The notes under the pieces: model-generated | Seen by the model: only the letters and a program-made list of their open reading frames with translations | Databases searched by the model: none | Told to the model about the DNA's origin: nothing | Program-made: the position numbers and the translations under genes | Shown: positions 25,676 through 34,079 of the stretch, in pieces | Numbering within the stretch: position 1 is the first letter of the stretch | Layout of the letters: every line of letters begins with the position of its first letter | From: CAZEPJ01 sp964514105 | GTDB taxonomy: Bacteria > Desulfobacterota > Desulfocorpusculales > Desulfocorpusculum | Reading direction: 5' to 3' | Length of the DNA stretch: 64,000 bases | Assembly (NCBI GenBank): GCA_964514105.1 | Contig: CAZEPJ010000013.1 | Span: 12,358-76,357 of the forward strand

Positions 25676-25826
25676 CCGGGGCGGGACGCGGCGCCGCCGG
25701 TTGGGAGGAGGATATCCGGAGGCCGGTGGGGGGGAGCGGGGCGCAGGGGAGCGCATCGCGGTTGCCGACCCCCCCGGTCCCGGGTGCCGAGGCGGGCGGT
25801 CCGTGCCCGCACAGGAGGAAAAGGCC

Positions 25827-26615
25827 ATGATGCGGTCCCTTTGGACGGCGGCCTCCGGCATGGGGGCCCAGCAGCTTCGGATCGACGTGATCGCCAACAA
25901 CCTGGCCAACGTGGGAACCACGGGCTTCAAGAAGAGCAAGGCCAACTTCCAGGACCTGCTCTACCAGTCCCTGAGCTACCCCGGGGCGGCCTCCTCCTCC
26001 CAGAGCCAGATCCCCACGGGGTTTCAGGTGGGCCTGGGGACCCGCCCGGTGGCCGTGCACAAACTGTTCGGCCAGGGGGACTTCCAGATGACCCGCAATG
26101 ATCTGGACCTGGCCATCGAGGGCCCCGGCTTCTTCAAGGTGTCCATGCCGGGGGGCGAGTCGGTATTCACCCGCGACGGGGCCTTCAAGCTCAACGCCCA
26201 GGGGGAGGTGGTGACCTCCGAGGGATACCGGCTGGAGCCCACCATCAGCATTCCCCAGGACACCACGGCCATCTCCGTGGGAACGGACGGCACCGTGTCG
26301 GTGATGCGGCCCGGTCAGTTGGGCTTCACCGAGGTGGGGCGGATCACTTTGACCCGTTTTCCCAATCCCCCGGGCCTCTTCGCCGTGGGCCGCAACGCCT
26401 TCGTGCCCACCGACTCCTCGGGGGATGCCACCGAGGGCACCCCGGGCGAACAGGGCCTTGGCACCGTGACCCAGGGGTTTCTGGAGATGTCCAACGTGAA
26501 CATCGTGGAGGAGATGGTGGCCATGATCGTGGCCCAGCGGGCCTACGAGATCAACTCCAAGGCGATCCAGGCCTCGGACGAGATTCTCCAGATGATCAAC
26601 AACGTCAAGCGCTAG
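25827..26615 (+). CDS. flgG: Flagellar distal rod protein FlgG
   Basis: 262 residues, the normal FlgG length. The N-terminus (MMRSLWTAASGMGAQQLRID, then VIANNLANVGTTGFKKSK) and C-terminus (FLEMSNVNIVEEMVAMIVAQ, then RAYEINSKAIQASDEILQ) are strongly conserved. AGGAGGA lies 8 bp upstream of the ATG. A 151-bp gap separates it from flgF with no clear promoter seen. Confidence 0.97.
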   Translation: MMRSLWTAASGMGAQQLRIDVIANNLANVGTTGFKKSKANFQDLLYQSLSYPGAASSSQSQIPTGFQVGLGTRPVAVHKLFGQGDFQMTRNDLDLAIEGPGFFKVSMPGGESVFTRDGAFKLNAQGEVVTSEGYRLEPTISIPQDTTAISVGTDGTVSVMRPGQLGFTEVGRITLTRFPNPPGLFAVGRNAFVPTDSSGDATEGTPGEQGLGTVTQGFLEMSNVNIVEEMVAMIVAQRAYEINSKAIQASDEILQMINNVKR

Positions 26616-26679
26616 CCGCCCCCCTCCCGCCCCGGCTGGGGGATGGGCGCAGGCGCCCGAGGATCGAGGAGATGGAACC

Positions 26680-27282
26680 ATGAGATCCAATGCACGGCGC
26701 TGGGGCCTCCTGGCCCTGGCCGTTTGCGTCCCGCTGCTTCAGGCCGCAGTCGCCCCGGCGGCCTGGGGGGCCCAGCGAATCGCCCCCCAGCCCGGCGCCC
26801 GGGAGGCCTCCCGCGGCGTCCCGCCCCGGGATGGGGAGGCGCTGCGCGCAATCTGGACCCTGGGGCGGGCCGTCAAGGCCGGCGAGGATCTGACTCCGGG
26901 GGACCTGGTCCCGGTCCAGCTTCCCGCCAGGGAGGTCCCGGCCGGGGCCGTCCTCGACCCGGCAGAGGTGGTCGGGACCAAGGCTGTCCGGAGCCTCCAG
27001 GGCGGGACGGTGGTGCTGCGGGATCACTTCAAGGAGATCCCCCTGGTGCGCAAAGGGCAGTCCGTGCACATCGTCCTGGAGTCCCCGGCCCTCCGGCTGG
27101 TGGCCGCCGGGGAATGCCTCCAGGAGGGGGGAGCCGGAGATCGGGTGCGTGTGATCAACCTGTCGTCCCGGCAGGTGATCACGGCCCGAGTTCAGGATGC
27201 GCACACGGTGCGGGTGGACTTTGGGTACGGAGGGATGGACCTGACGGCTCCGTCCGGGGGCCGGACCGCGGGGATGCCATGA
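26680..27282 (+). CDS. flgA: Flagellar P-ring assembly chaperone FlgA
   Basis: A 200-residue periplasmic protein. A signal peptide (hydrophobic residues 9-28, cleavage near AWGA) precedes a SAF domain. Conserved FlgA features include AVKAGEDLTPGDLVPVQLPA and the closing region VRVINLSSRQVITARVQDAH. FlgA delivers FlgI to the growing P ring; flgI lies two genes downstream. Its stop overlaps the flgH start. Confidence 0.92.
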   Translation: MRSNARRWGLLALAVCVPLLQAAVAPAAWGAQRIAPQPGAREASRGVPPRDGEALRAIWTLGRAVKAGEDLTPGDLVPVQLPAREVPAGAVLDPAEVVGTKAVRSLQGGTVVLRDHFKEIPLVRKGQSVHIVLESPALRLVAAGECLQEGGAGDRVRVINLSSRQVITARVQDAHTVRVDFGYGGMDLTAPSGGRTAGMP

Positions 27283-27980
27283 ACGGGGGGGGCATGAGAC
27301 GAACGGGAAACAGATTGCCGGTCTGGCCGGCTGTGGGCCTGGCAATGGCTCTGGCGGGGTGCGCGCCCTCGCTGCCGCCGCCCCCCCCGTGGGCTCCCAC
27401 GCCCATGGACGCGGGTCGGCCGCTTCCCCCGCCCACCGAGGGCTCCCTGTGGCGGGACGCTTCCCCCCTGACGGACCTGTACGCGGATTTGCGGGCCCGC
27501 CGCGTCGGGGACGTCCTGACCATCAAGGTCGTGGAGAACGCCGAGGCCCTCAAGTCCGCCAGCACCAAGACGTCCCGGGACTCCAGCCTCTCGGCCTCGG
27601 TGACGAGCTTTTTCGGAGCGCCCTTGAACTACGGGGGATTCAAGCCGGAGGCGGCGGGATCCATGACCAATGACTTCGAGGGCTCGGGAACCACCCAGCG
27701 CAAGGACACCCTGGTGGCCACCCTCACGGCCAAGGTGGTGGACGTGCTGCCCCAGGGTCTCATGCGGGTGGAGGGGTACCGGGAGGTCATCATCAACCAC
27801 GAGCGGCAGTACATCATCCTGCGGGGGGTGGTCCGGCCCGAGGATGTCTCCACCGACAACACGGTCCTCTCCTCGGCCGTCGCCGACGCGCAGATCGCGT
27901 ATTCGGGGGTCGGGGTGGTGAGCGACAAACAGAGACCGGGCTGGATGACCAGGATCCTGGATCACATCTGGCCTTTTTGA
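27279..27980 (+). CDS. flgH: Flagellar L-ring lipoprotein FlgH
   Basis: A 233-residue outer-membrane lipoprotein. A lipobox (ALAGC) ends the signal peptide at about residue 28, followed by a Pro-rich linker. The FlgH core includes SLWRDASPLTDLYADLRARRVGDVLTI (continuing), TKTSRDSSLSAS and VVRPEDVSTDNTVLSSAVADAQI. The ATG at 27279 overlaps the flgA stop. An ATG at 27294, five codons later, has a G-rich ribosome site and is an equally plausible start. Confidence 0.94.
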   Translation: MNGGGMRRTGNRLPVWPAVGLAMALAGCAPSLPPPPPWAPTPMDAGRPLPPPTEGSLWRDASPLTDLYADLRARRVGDVLTIKVVENAEALKSASTKTSRDSSLSASVTSFFGAPLNYGGFKPEAAGSMTNDFEGSGTTQRKDTLVATLTAKVVDVLPQGLMRVEGYREVIINHERQYIILRGVVRPEDVSTDNTVLSSAVADAQIAYSGVGVVSDKQRPGWMTRILDHIWPF

Positions 27981-27995
27981 CGGAGGTCTTGGGGG

Positions 27996-29168
27996 ATGAG
28001 AGTCAGGGCCGTTGCCATGGCCGCGGGGCTGATCGTCGTTCTCCTCATGCCGGTCTCCCTCTGGGCGGTGCGCCTCAAGGAGATCGCCTCCATCCAGGGG
28101 GTCCGGGACAACCCCCTCATCGGATACGGGCTGGTGGTGGGGCTCATGGGCACGGGAGACCAGAACAACACCAAGTTCACGGTTCAGTCGCTGGGCAACC
28201 TGCTGCAGAAGATGGGCGTGCGGGTCGATCCCAACGACGTGAAGGTGAAGAACGTGGCGGCCGTCATGGTCACGGTCCGACTGCCGGCCTTTGCCCGGGG
28301 CGGCCAGACCCTCGACGGGCTCATCTCCTCCATGGGGGACGCCAAGAGCCTGCAGGGAGGCAACCTGCTGCTGACTCCCCTCCGGGCGGCCGACGGCCAG
28401 GTCTATGCCGTGGCCCAGGGCCCCGTGACCGTCGGCGGGTTCATCTTCGGAGGGGCCTCGGGCGGCCGGGTCCAGCAGAATCACCCCACCGTCGGGACCG
28501 TGACCAACGGGGTCCTGGTGGAGCGGGAGATGGCCCCGCCCCTGGAGGGGAAGTCGTCGTTTCGCTTCATCCTCCATCGAGAGGACTTCACCACGGCGCG
28601 CCATGCGGCCCAGGCCATGACGGCCAAGCTGGGATCGGGGACGGTCCAGTTGCTGGACGCCCGGACCCTGGAGCTCTACATCCCCCCCGGGTACGCGGGG
28701 CGGGAGGCCGATTTCCTGGCCATGGCCGAGACGGTGGATCTGTATCCCGACGCATCCGGCAAGATCATCGTCGATGAGCGGACCGGGACGGTGATCATGG
28801 GGGAGCAGGTGCGCATCGCCCCCGTGGCCATCGCCCACGGCGGGCTGACGGTCATCGTCCGGGAGAGCCCCCAGGTGTCCCAACCGGCACCGTACGCCCC
28901 CCGGCCCCCCGCCGCCGGGGCCGGGCCCACCACGGGCGCGGCGACGGGGGCGGATCTGGCCCCCGGAGGACAGACCGTGGTGGTGCCTCGCAGCGAGGTG
29001 ACCGTGGACGAGAAGGGGGAAGGGGTGGCGCTCCTTCGGGGAGGAGCGACCATCGGCGAACTGGTCAGGGCCGTCAACGCCATCGGGATGAGCCCCCGGC
29101 AGCTCATCACCATCCTGCAGGCCATCCATCGCGCCGGCGCCCTGCACGCGGTCCTGGAGGTCATGTGA
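27996..29168 (+). CDS. flgI: Flagellar P-ring protein FlgI
   Basis: A 390-residue periplasmic ring protein. A signal peptide (to about LWAVRLK) is followed by the conserved start (IASIQGVRDNPLIGYGLVVG, then LMGTGDQ). Further hallmarks are NLLLTPLRAADGQVYAVAQG and ATIGELVRAVNAIGMSPRQL, with ILQAIHRAGALHAVLEVM closing the protein. A Pro/Ala/Gly-rich insert at about residues 300-325 is normal for the family. The stop overlaps flgJ by 1 bp. Confidence 0.97.
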   Translation: MRVRAVAMAAGLIVVLLMPVSLWAVRLKEIASIQGVRDNPLIGYGLVVGLMGTGDQNNTKFTVQSLGNLLQKMGVRVDPNDVKVKNVAAVMVTVRLPAFARGGQTLDGLISSMGDAKSLQGGNLLLTPLRAADGQVYAVAQGPVTVGGFIFGGASGGRVQQNHPTVGTVTNGVLVEREMAPPLEGKSSFRFILHREDFTTARHAAQAMTAKLGSGTVQLLDARTLELYIPPGYAGREADFLAMAETVDLYPDASGKIIVDERTGTVIMGEQVRIAPVAIAHGGLTVIVRESPQVSQPAPYAPRPPAAGAGPTTGAATGADLAPGGQTVVVPRSEVTVDEKGEGVALLRGGATIGELVRAVNAIGMSPRQLITILQAIHRAGALHAVLEVM

Positions 29169-29536
29169 TGTCGATCCTCCACGCGACAGGGGTGGCGGTG
29201 GGACCGGCCCAGGCCGGGCCCCATCCCTCCCGCCCGGGCGAGCCGGGGCGGGGCGAGGCGGGCAACATGGGGCTGCGCCAGGCGTGCGAGGAGTTCGAGG
29301 CCCTCTTCTTCCAAGAGATCCTCAAGGGGCTCCGCCGCACCATCCCCGAAGGGCAAAGCCGGGCCCGGTCCATGTACCAGGATCTCCTGGACGAGCAGAT
29401 GGCCCGGCTGTGCGCCCGGAGGGGGGTGGGCCTGGGGGAGCTCCTCCTGAGCCGACTGGAGGGGGTTCAGGGACCTGAGCCCTCCGCCGGGGGGGCGACT
29501 AAAGGTTTTTCCGACGCCGCCGATAAGGAGGAATGA
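29168..29536 (+). CDS. flgJ: Rod-binding protein FlgJ (N-domain only)
   Basis: 122 residues. Only the rod-binding domain is present (QACEEFEALFFQEILKGLRR, then MYQDLLDEQMARLCARRGVGLGELL); the muramidase domain of enteric FlgJ is missing, as in many deltaproteobacteria. The ATG at 29168 uses the GGAGG at the flgI end. Its last codons (TKGFSDAADKEE) are also the sigma-28 promoter of flgM. A peptidoglycan hydrolase must be supplied from elsewhere. Confidence 0.88.
   Translation: MSILHATGVAVGPAQAGPHPSRPGEPGRGEAGNMGLRQACEEFEALFFQEILKGLRRTIPEGQSRARSMYQDLLDEQMARLCARRGVGLGELLLSRLEGVQGPEPSAGGATKGFSDAADKEE
29500..29526 (+). promoter_or_regulatory. Sigma-28 promoter of flgM-flgN-flgK-flgL, embedded in flgJ
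   Basis: TAAAGGTT-N11-GCCGATAA has a perfect -10 and one mismatch in the -35 relative to TAAAGTTT. It lies wholly within the final codons of flgJ. Transcription should start near 29533, about 44 bases before the flgM ATG. Confidence 0.93.
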
Positions 29537-29576
29537 AGATGGGGTCGCCGAGGCGGCGGCCCTTCAAGGAGGCACC

Positions 29577-29882
29577 ATGAAGGTAACTGGGAGCGACGGC
29601 TATTCGGCGATTCGCGGTCTTCTCCGCAGGGCCCAGGGAGCGGATGATCTCCAGCGCCCGGCCTCCCCGGGGGCCCCGGCCGGCCAGCGGGGCGAGAAGG
29701 TGGTGATCTCGGCCGAGGCCCGGGAGATCCAGCACCTCAAGGCCATCGTGGAGGCCATCCCCGACGTGCGGGACAGGAAGGTGGAGGAGATCCGCCAGTT
29801 GATCCGGGACGGGCGGTATCACGTGGAGCTGGACAAGGTGTCGGACCGCATCCTCCGATCCTTGGTCCTGGGGGACCTGTGA
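29577..29882 (+). CDS. flgM: Anti-sigma-28 factor FlgM
   Basis: A 101-residue FlgM of normal size. A disordered Gly/Pro/Ala-rich N-terminus is followed by the motif EKVVISAEAREIQHLKAIVE and the sigma-binding helices (VRDRKVEEIRQLIRDGRYHV, then ELDKVSDRILRSLV). FlgM holds FliA until export through the completed hook. AAGGAGG precedes the ATG. Its own sigma-28 promoter gives the usual negative autoregulation. Confidence 0.94.
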   Translation: MKVTGSDGYSAIRGLLRRAQGADDLQRPASPGAPAGQRGEKVVISAEAREIQHLKAIVEAIPDVRDRKVEEIRQLIRDGRYHVELDKVSDRILRSLVLGDL

Positions 29883-29890
29883 GGGGTGCC

Positions 29891-30397
29891 ATGGCCGGTG
29901 CAACGCAGGACGAGGTCCTGGACCACCTCCTGCGGGAAGTGGTCCAGTTCACCGAGGAACGCGACCTTCTCCTGAAGGAACGCGACGGGCTCATCCGCCA
30001 GGACCTGGATTGCATCCAGGCCTGTCTCAGGGAGAAGGAGACCCTCCAGGCCCAGGCCCGGATTCTGGATGAGTCGCGGCGGATCCTCCTGGGTCGGCTC
30101 GGCGACGGAGAGAACGCGGGTCAGGACCCGGCGTCCATCTGGGAGCTGGCGGAGCGCGCCGAGGAGCCCGTGCGCTCCCGCCTGCTCGTGTGCCGGGAGA
30201 CCCTGACGGCCCTGGCCGACCACGTGGAGGAGCTGACCGAGGGGAACGCCTATCTGATCCGATCGGCCCTGGGACACATCTCCCGCTCCATCCAGTTCCT
30301 GGGCCAGATCGGGGGCCTGGGCGGCCTGCGGTACGATGACCGGGGGCGCCTGGGCTGCGAGGCCGCGCTTCCAGCCCGGGTCGGGGAGTTCGCGTGA
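29891..30397 (+). CDS. flgN: FlgK/FlgL export chaperone FlgN
   Basis: A 168-residue all-helical protein between flgM and flgK, the standard place. The pattern VVQFTEERDLLLKERDGLIR and the helix ending in TEGNAYLIRSALGHISRSIQ match the FlgN family. The GTG at 29879 is in frame, but GAGGGG lies 5 bp before the ATG at 29891. It escorts the hook-junction proteins encoded by the next two genes. Confidence 0.86.
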   Translation: MAGATQDEVLDHLLREVVQFTEERDLLLKERDGLIRQDLDCIQACLREKETLQAQARILDESRRILLGRLGDGENAGQDPASIWELAERAEEPVRSRLLVCRETLTALADHVEELTEGNAYLIRSALGHISRSIQFLGQIGGLGGLRYDDRGRLGCEAALPARVGEFA

Positions 30398-30447
30398 GGC
30401 CCGCCGGGTCCCGCGATCCCCTGCACCCGCCAGCAAAAGGGTGAAGC

Positions 30448-32169
30448 ATGGCAAGCATCCAGGGCATCCTCAATATGGGTCTGGGGGCCCTCCAGGCCCA
30501 TCAGCTGGGCGTGACCGTCACGTCCCACAACGTGGCCAACGTCAACACCCCGGGCTACAGCCGCCAGCGACTCCTTCTGGAAGAGGGCCGCCCCCGGGCC
30601 ATCCAGTGCGGCCAGGTGGGGACGGGCGTGCAGCCGGCGACCATCCAGCGGGTGTACGACCGATTCCTGGGCGCGCAGCTCCGGGAGTCCGTGTCCTCGC
30701 AATCCTTCCTGGCGAGCCGGGCTGCGGCCTACGAGCGCATGGAGGCCCTGTTCGCCGATCTGTCGGGGACGGACCTGGCCACGGAGCTCCAGGCCTTCTG
30801 GGCCGCGTGGGAGGACCTGTCCACCCACCCCGAGGGCGGCCCGGAGCGGGGGGCCGTGGCCCAGGCCGGGGTTCAGCTCGCCCAGCGGGTCCGGGGCCTC
30901 GCCCAGGGCCTGGATGGGCTGGGGGCCGAGATGGAGCAGGCCGTGCGGCTCAGCCTGGGCCCGGTCAACGACCTGAGCGGTCAGATCGGCGACCTCAACG
31001 CCCAGATCCTGAGGGCCGAGGCCGGTGGGCATCCGGCCAACGACCTCAGGGACATGCGGGACCAGCGGCTGGAGGAGCTCTCCGCGCTCCTGGAGGTCCA
31101 GTCCTGGGAGGACGAGGGCGGCATGCTCACGGTCCTCGCCCCGGGCGGAAGCCCCCTGGTCATGGGGACCCGCCACTGGGACCTCATGAGCCGGGTGACG
31201 GCCCCGGGCCGCTCCTCTGTCCTCTGGACGGACGACCACGGCAACGAGCTGGACATCACCGGGGAGATCCAGCAGGGCACCATCGGCGGCTATCTCCAGG
31301 CGCGGGACCAGACCATCCCCCAGCTCCGGGCGTCCCTGGACGCCTGGGCCCGGGCCCTCATCTGGGAGACAAACCTGCGCCAGAGCGTGGCATCGGGAAC
31401 GGGGCCCGGCGTGCAGGCCTCCAGCCTGGCGGCCGTACCCCCCGGCGTTTCCCTTGCGGCCTCGGGGCTTCCCTGGGCGTCCGAGATCCGGGACGGGGAG
31501 ATCCACCTGTGGGTGTACGATGACTCAGAGCCCCCCCTGGCCCTGGGCCGGCTGGAGGTCACCGTGGACGCGGCCACCTCGCTGCAGGATCTGGCCGACC
31601 GGATCAACGCGGACCCCGACAACGGCGGGCGGCTCCTGGCCTCCGTGAGCCCCGACGGGCGCCTTGAGCTGGCGGGGCAGGGGGGCTTCGGCTTCGCGGT
31701 GTCCAGCGACACCTCCAACGCCCTGGCCGCCATCGGATACAACGGATTGTTCACGGGCTCACACGCCGGGGACATGGCCGTGTCCCCCTCCGTCCTGGGG
31801 GATCCCTCCACCATCGGGTCGGGACGGGCGGGCGACGCCGATGGCGCCATGGCCCCCGGGGACAACCGGGCGGCCCTGGCCATGGCCGCCCTGCGGGACA
31901 TGCCCCTGCTCGGGGGCTCCACCCTGGAGGGGGCGTACGCCACCCTGGTGGGGTCCCTGGGGGCCGAGGCCGCGGGGACCTACCGGCACGCCGAGTACGC
32001 GGACGCCGTGGTCCGGCAGATCCGGGATCAGCAATCCTCGGTGGCCGGAGTCAGTCTGGATGAGGAGATGGTGCGCCTCATGGAGTCCCAGTGGGCGTAC
32101 GAGGCGGCGGCCAAGATGATCCAGGCCGGACGCGAGATGCTGCAGACGGTCTCGGATCTCCTGCGATAG
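30448..32169 (+). CDS. flgK: Flagellar hook-associated protein 1 FlgK
   Basis: 573 residues. The N-terminal helix (GILNMGLGALQAHQLGVTVT, then SHNVANVNTPGYSRQR) and the C-terminal helix (GVSLDEEMVRLMESQWAYEA, then AAKMIQAGREMLQTVSDLL) are characteristic. The central part carries the D2/D3 domains. It forms the first hook-filament junction ring. Confidence 0.95.
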   Translation: MASIQGILNMGLGALQAHQLGVTVTSHNVANVNTPGYSRQRLLLEEGRPRAIQCGQVGTGVQPATIQRVYDRFLGAQLRESVSSQSFLASRAAAYERMEALFADLSGTDLATELQAFWAAWEDLSTHPEGGPERGAVAQAGVQLAQRVRGLAQGLDGLGAEMEQAVRLSLGPVNDLSGQIGDLNAQILRAEAGGHPANDLRDMRDQRLEELSALLEVQSWEDEGGMLTVLAPGGSPLVMGTRHWDLMSRVTAPGRSSVLWTDDHGNELDITGEIQQGTIGGYLQARDQTIPQLRASLDAWARALIWETNLRQSVASGTGPGVQASSLAAVPPGVSLAASGLPWASEIRDGEIHLWVYDDSEPPLALGRLEVTVDAATSLQDLADRINADPDNGGRLLASVSPDGRLELAGQGGFGFAVSSDTSNALAAIGYNGLFTGSHAGDMAVSPSVLGDPSTIGSGRAGDADGAMAPGDNRAALAMAALRDMPLLGGSTLEGAYATLVGSLGAEAAGTYRHAEYADAVVRQIRDQQSSVAGVSLDEEMVRLMESQWAYEAAAKMIQAGREMLQTVSDLLR

Positions 32170-32176
32170 GGAGGGC

Positions 32177-33067
32177 ATGGTGCGCGTGAGCCAAAGACAG
32201 ATCTTTGAGGGGGCCAGTTTGGAGCTGGAGCGCCAATCGGCCAGGCTGCTGGCGCTGCAGAAACGAAGCGCCTCGGCCCGGCAGGTCCTCAGGCCCTCGG
32301 ACGACCCCATTGCCGTCGGGCGGATCGTGGAGATGAAGGCCCATCTGGCGGGGGTGGGGCCGTCGCTTCGCAACGGGGGGTACGTGGCGTCGTGGCTGTC
32401 GGTCACCGAGTCGTCCCTGGGCCAGATGAACGAGGTCCTGACACGGGCCAAGGAACTGGCCGTTTCCCAGGCTTCGGACACGGCCAGCGCCGAGACCCGG
32501 CGCATGACCGCCCAGGAGGTCAGGGAGCTGTACGACCAGCTGGTGCAGCTGGCCAACGCCCGACTGGGGGAGCGGTACGTGTTCGGGGGGACTCGCACTC
32601 TTGGGCCCCCGGTGGCCCGGGACGGCGCGTACAATCCCCTGCTGAGCGGCAACGGGGAGGAGATGGCCGTGCGGGTCCACGGGGGGGACACGGTGGTGAT
32701 GAACATCACGGCCCTGGAGGCCCTGGAGGCCGGAGGGACGCTGGAGACCCTGCGGGACCTCATCACGGCCCTGGAAGGCAACGACCGATCGGCCGTGGCC
32801 GACGGCCTCACGGGTCTGGACCGGGGCATGGAGGCGGTGAACCGATGCCTGGCCGCCGTGGGCGGCCGCACCAACGGCCTGGACCATGCTGCCGCGGCCC
32901 TGCAGGCCGCGGAGCTGGACCTGCGGGAGGCCGTCTCGGGGTACGAGGACGCCGACATGGCCCAGACCCTGACGGAGCTGCTCAGCCAGCAGACCGTGTA
33001 CGAGGCGGCTTTGCGGACCACGTCGATCATCATGAACCGGATCCGCCTCATGGACTTGCTGGGCTGA
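32177..33067 (+). CDS. flgL: Flagellar hook-associated protein 3 FlgL
   Basis: 296 residues, flagellin-like. N-terminal LEGR-type start (RVSQRQIFEGASLELERQSA) and the RPSDDPIAVGRIVEM motif, then GERYVFGGTRTLGPP and a C-terminal helix (ELLSQQTVYEAALRTTSIIM). It begins 7 bp after flgK with a GGGAGGG ribosome site. A terminator-like hairpin follows at 33113. Confidence 0.93.
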   Translation: MVRVSQRQIFEGASLELERQSARLLALQKRSASARQVLRPSDDPIAVGRIVEMKAHLAGVGPSLRNGGYVASWLSVTESSLGQMNEVLTRAKELAVSQASDTASAETRRMTAQEVRELYDQLVQLANARLGERYVFGGTRTLGPPVARDGAYNPLLSGNGEEMAVRVHGGDTVVMNITALEALEAGGTLETLRDLITALEGNDRSAVADGLTGLDRGMEAVNRCLAAVGGRTNGLDHAAAALQAAELDLREAVSGYEDADMAQTLTELLSQQTVYEAALRTTSIIMNRIRLMDLLG

Positions 33068-33112
33068 GGGGGAAGGCGGCCGCGCAGGGCGGCGTGCGGA
33101 ACACAAAACGCA

Positions 33113-33141
33113 GGAGACCGGGGGGGCTTCCTCCCGTCTCC
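33113..33141 (+). terminator. Terminator-like hairpin between flgL and csrA
   Basis: GGAGACCGGG pairs with CCCGTCTCC with one bulged base, loop of about 10 bases, followed by a pyrimidine-rich stretch (TTGCCTTTCC). It may end the flgM-flgL transcript or reduce read-through into csrA-fliW. No separate csrA promoter was recognised. Confidence 0.5.
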
Positions 33142-33195
33142 TTGCCTTTCCACATGCGGGGCAGGAGGCCCCGGGGGCGCCAGGGAGGGTGCGGC

Positions 33196-33459
33196 ATGCT
33201 GATCCTCACGCGCAAGGTCGGCGAGCGCGTCACCGTTGGCGACGACATCGTCCTGACCATCCTGGAGGTGAAAGGGCGGCAGGTGCGGATCGGGGTGGAG
33301 GCTCCGGCCCACACCCTGGTCCACCGGGAGGAGGTGTACCGGCGGATCCGGCAGGAGAACATCGAGGCCAGCCGGGCGGGGGTGGATGACCTGGCCCAGG
33401 CCGCCCGACGGCTGTGCGCCCCGGGGGGCCGCGGGGAGGGGGAGGGCCATGCGGGTTGA
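33196..33459 (+). CDS. csrA: Carbon storage/flagellin translation regulator CsrA
   Basis: An RNA-binding translational repressor. The N-terminal core MLILTRKVGERVTVGDDIVL and VEAPAHTLVHREEVYRRIRQ with EN are fully conserved. At 87 residues it is longer than typical CsrA (about 60-75) because of a Gly-rich tail. GGGAGGG precedes the ATG. It overlaps fliW by 11 bp, the paired arrangement in which FliW antagonises CsrA at flagellin mRNA. Confidence 0.95.
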   Translation: MLILTRKVGERVTVGDDIVLTILEVKGRQVRIGVEAPAHTLVHREEVYRRIRQENIEASRAGVDDLAQAARRLCAPGGRGEGEGHAG

Positions 33460-33922
33460 GACGACCAGATTCGGGGAACTGGATGTGGAGGAGGGGCGGG
33501 TCATCGTGTTCCCGTCCGGCCTCCCCGGATTTCCCCTGGCCCGGCGCTTCGCCCTCCTGGGACATGCCCCGGGAAGCCCGTTTCACTGGCTCCAGAGCCT
33601 GGATGAGCCGGACCTGGCCTTCGCGGTGACGGACCCGCGCCTGGCCGACCCGGAGTACCTGGAGGCCATCCCCAAGGAGGCCCTGGGGGAGCTGGGCCTG
33701 GCCGGCCTCCACGAGGCCGTGGTCCTGGCCATGGTGACCATCGAGCGGACAAGCGGCCGGGCCACGGCCAATCTCCTGGGCCCCCTGCTCATCCACGCCG
33801 GCACGGGCCAGGCCCGCCAGTTGGTCCTGAACCCCAGGCGCTTCTCCACCCGGCACGAGATCTTGCCGGGCCCGGTCCGGGGCCAGCTTGCGGCCGCCGC
33901 GCCCTCGGGGGCCCTCCCCTAA
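33449..33922 (+). CDS. fliW: Flagellar assembly factor FliW
   Basis: A 157-residue flagellin- and CsrA-binding protein. Family motifs are clear: TTRFGELDVEEGRVIVFPSG, GLPGFPLARRFALL, SLDEPDLAFAVTDPR, and NLLGPLLIHAGTGQARQLVL. The start at 33449 follows GGAGG and lies inside csrA, implying coupled translation. The stop codon overlaps the -35 of the flagellin sigma-28 promoter. Confidence 0.95.
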   Translation: MRVETTRFGELDVEEGRVIVFPSGLPGFPLARRFALLGHAPGSPFHWLQSLDEPDLAFAVTDPRLADPEYLEAIPKEALGELGLAGLHEAVVLAMVTIERTSGRATANLLGPLLIHAGTGQARQLVLNPRRFSTRHEILPGPVRGQLAAAAPSGALP

Positions 33923-33946
33923 AGTTTCTCCCGGCCTTGCCGAAAA
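33920..33946 (+). promoter_or_regulatory. Sigma-28 promoter of fliC
   Basis: TAAAGTTT-N11-GCCGAAAA: perfect -35, exact spacing and one mismatch in the -10. The TAA of the -35 is the fliW stop codon. Transcription should begin near 33953, leaving a leader of about 127 bases before the fliC ATG. Confidence 0.93.
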
Positions 33947-33952
33947 GATACA

Positions 33953-34079
33953 CAGAGCCGCCAATCGACCGGAAAGGAGGTGGGGCGACACAGGGCGACG
34001 AGGGATGAGGGATCCCTCCGGCTCCCCCGAATCCGAGGGGCAAGGATGCCCCGGATCACACATCAAGGAGGATGAAACC
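33953..34079 (+). promoter_or_regulatory. Flagellin mRNA leader with GGA motifs (putative CsrA target)
   Basis: The leader contains several GGA motifs (in CGGAAAGGAGG, GAGGGATGAGGGATCC, AAGGATG and the ribosome site AAGGAGG). It also has a perfect 12-bp palindrome, GAGGGATCCCTC, at 34007-34018. In Bacillus and Campylobacter, CsrA represses flagellin by binding GGA motifs near the ribosome site, and FliW relieves this. The adjacent csrA-fliW makes the same control likely; binding itself is inferred. Confidence 0.55.
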
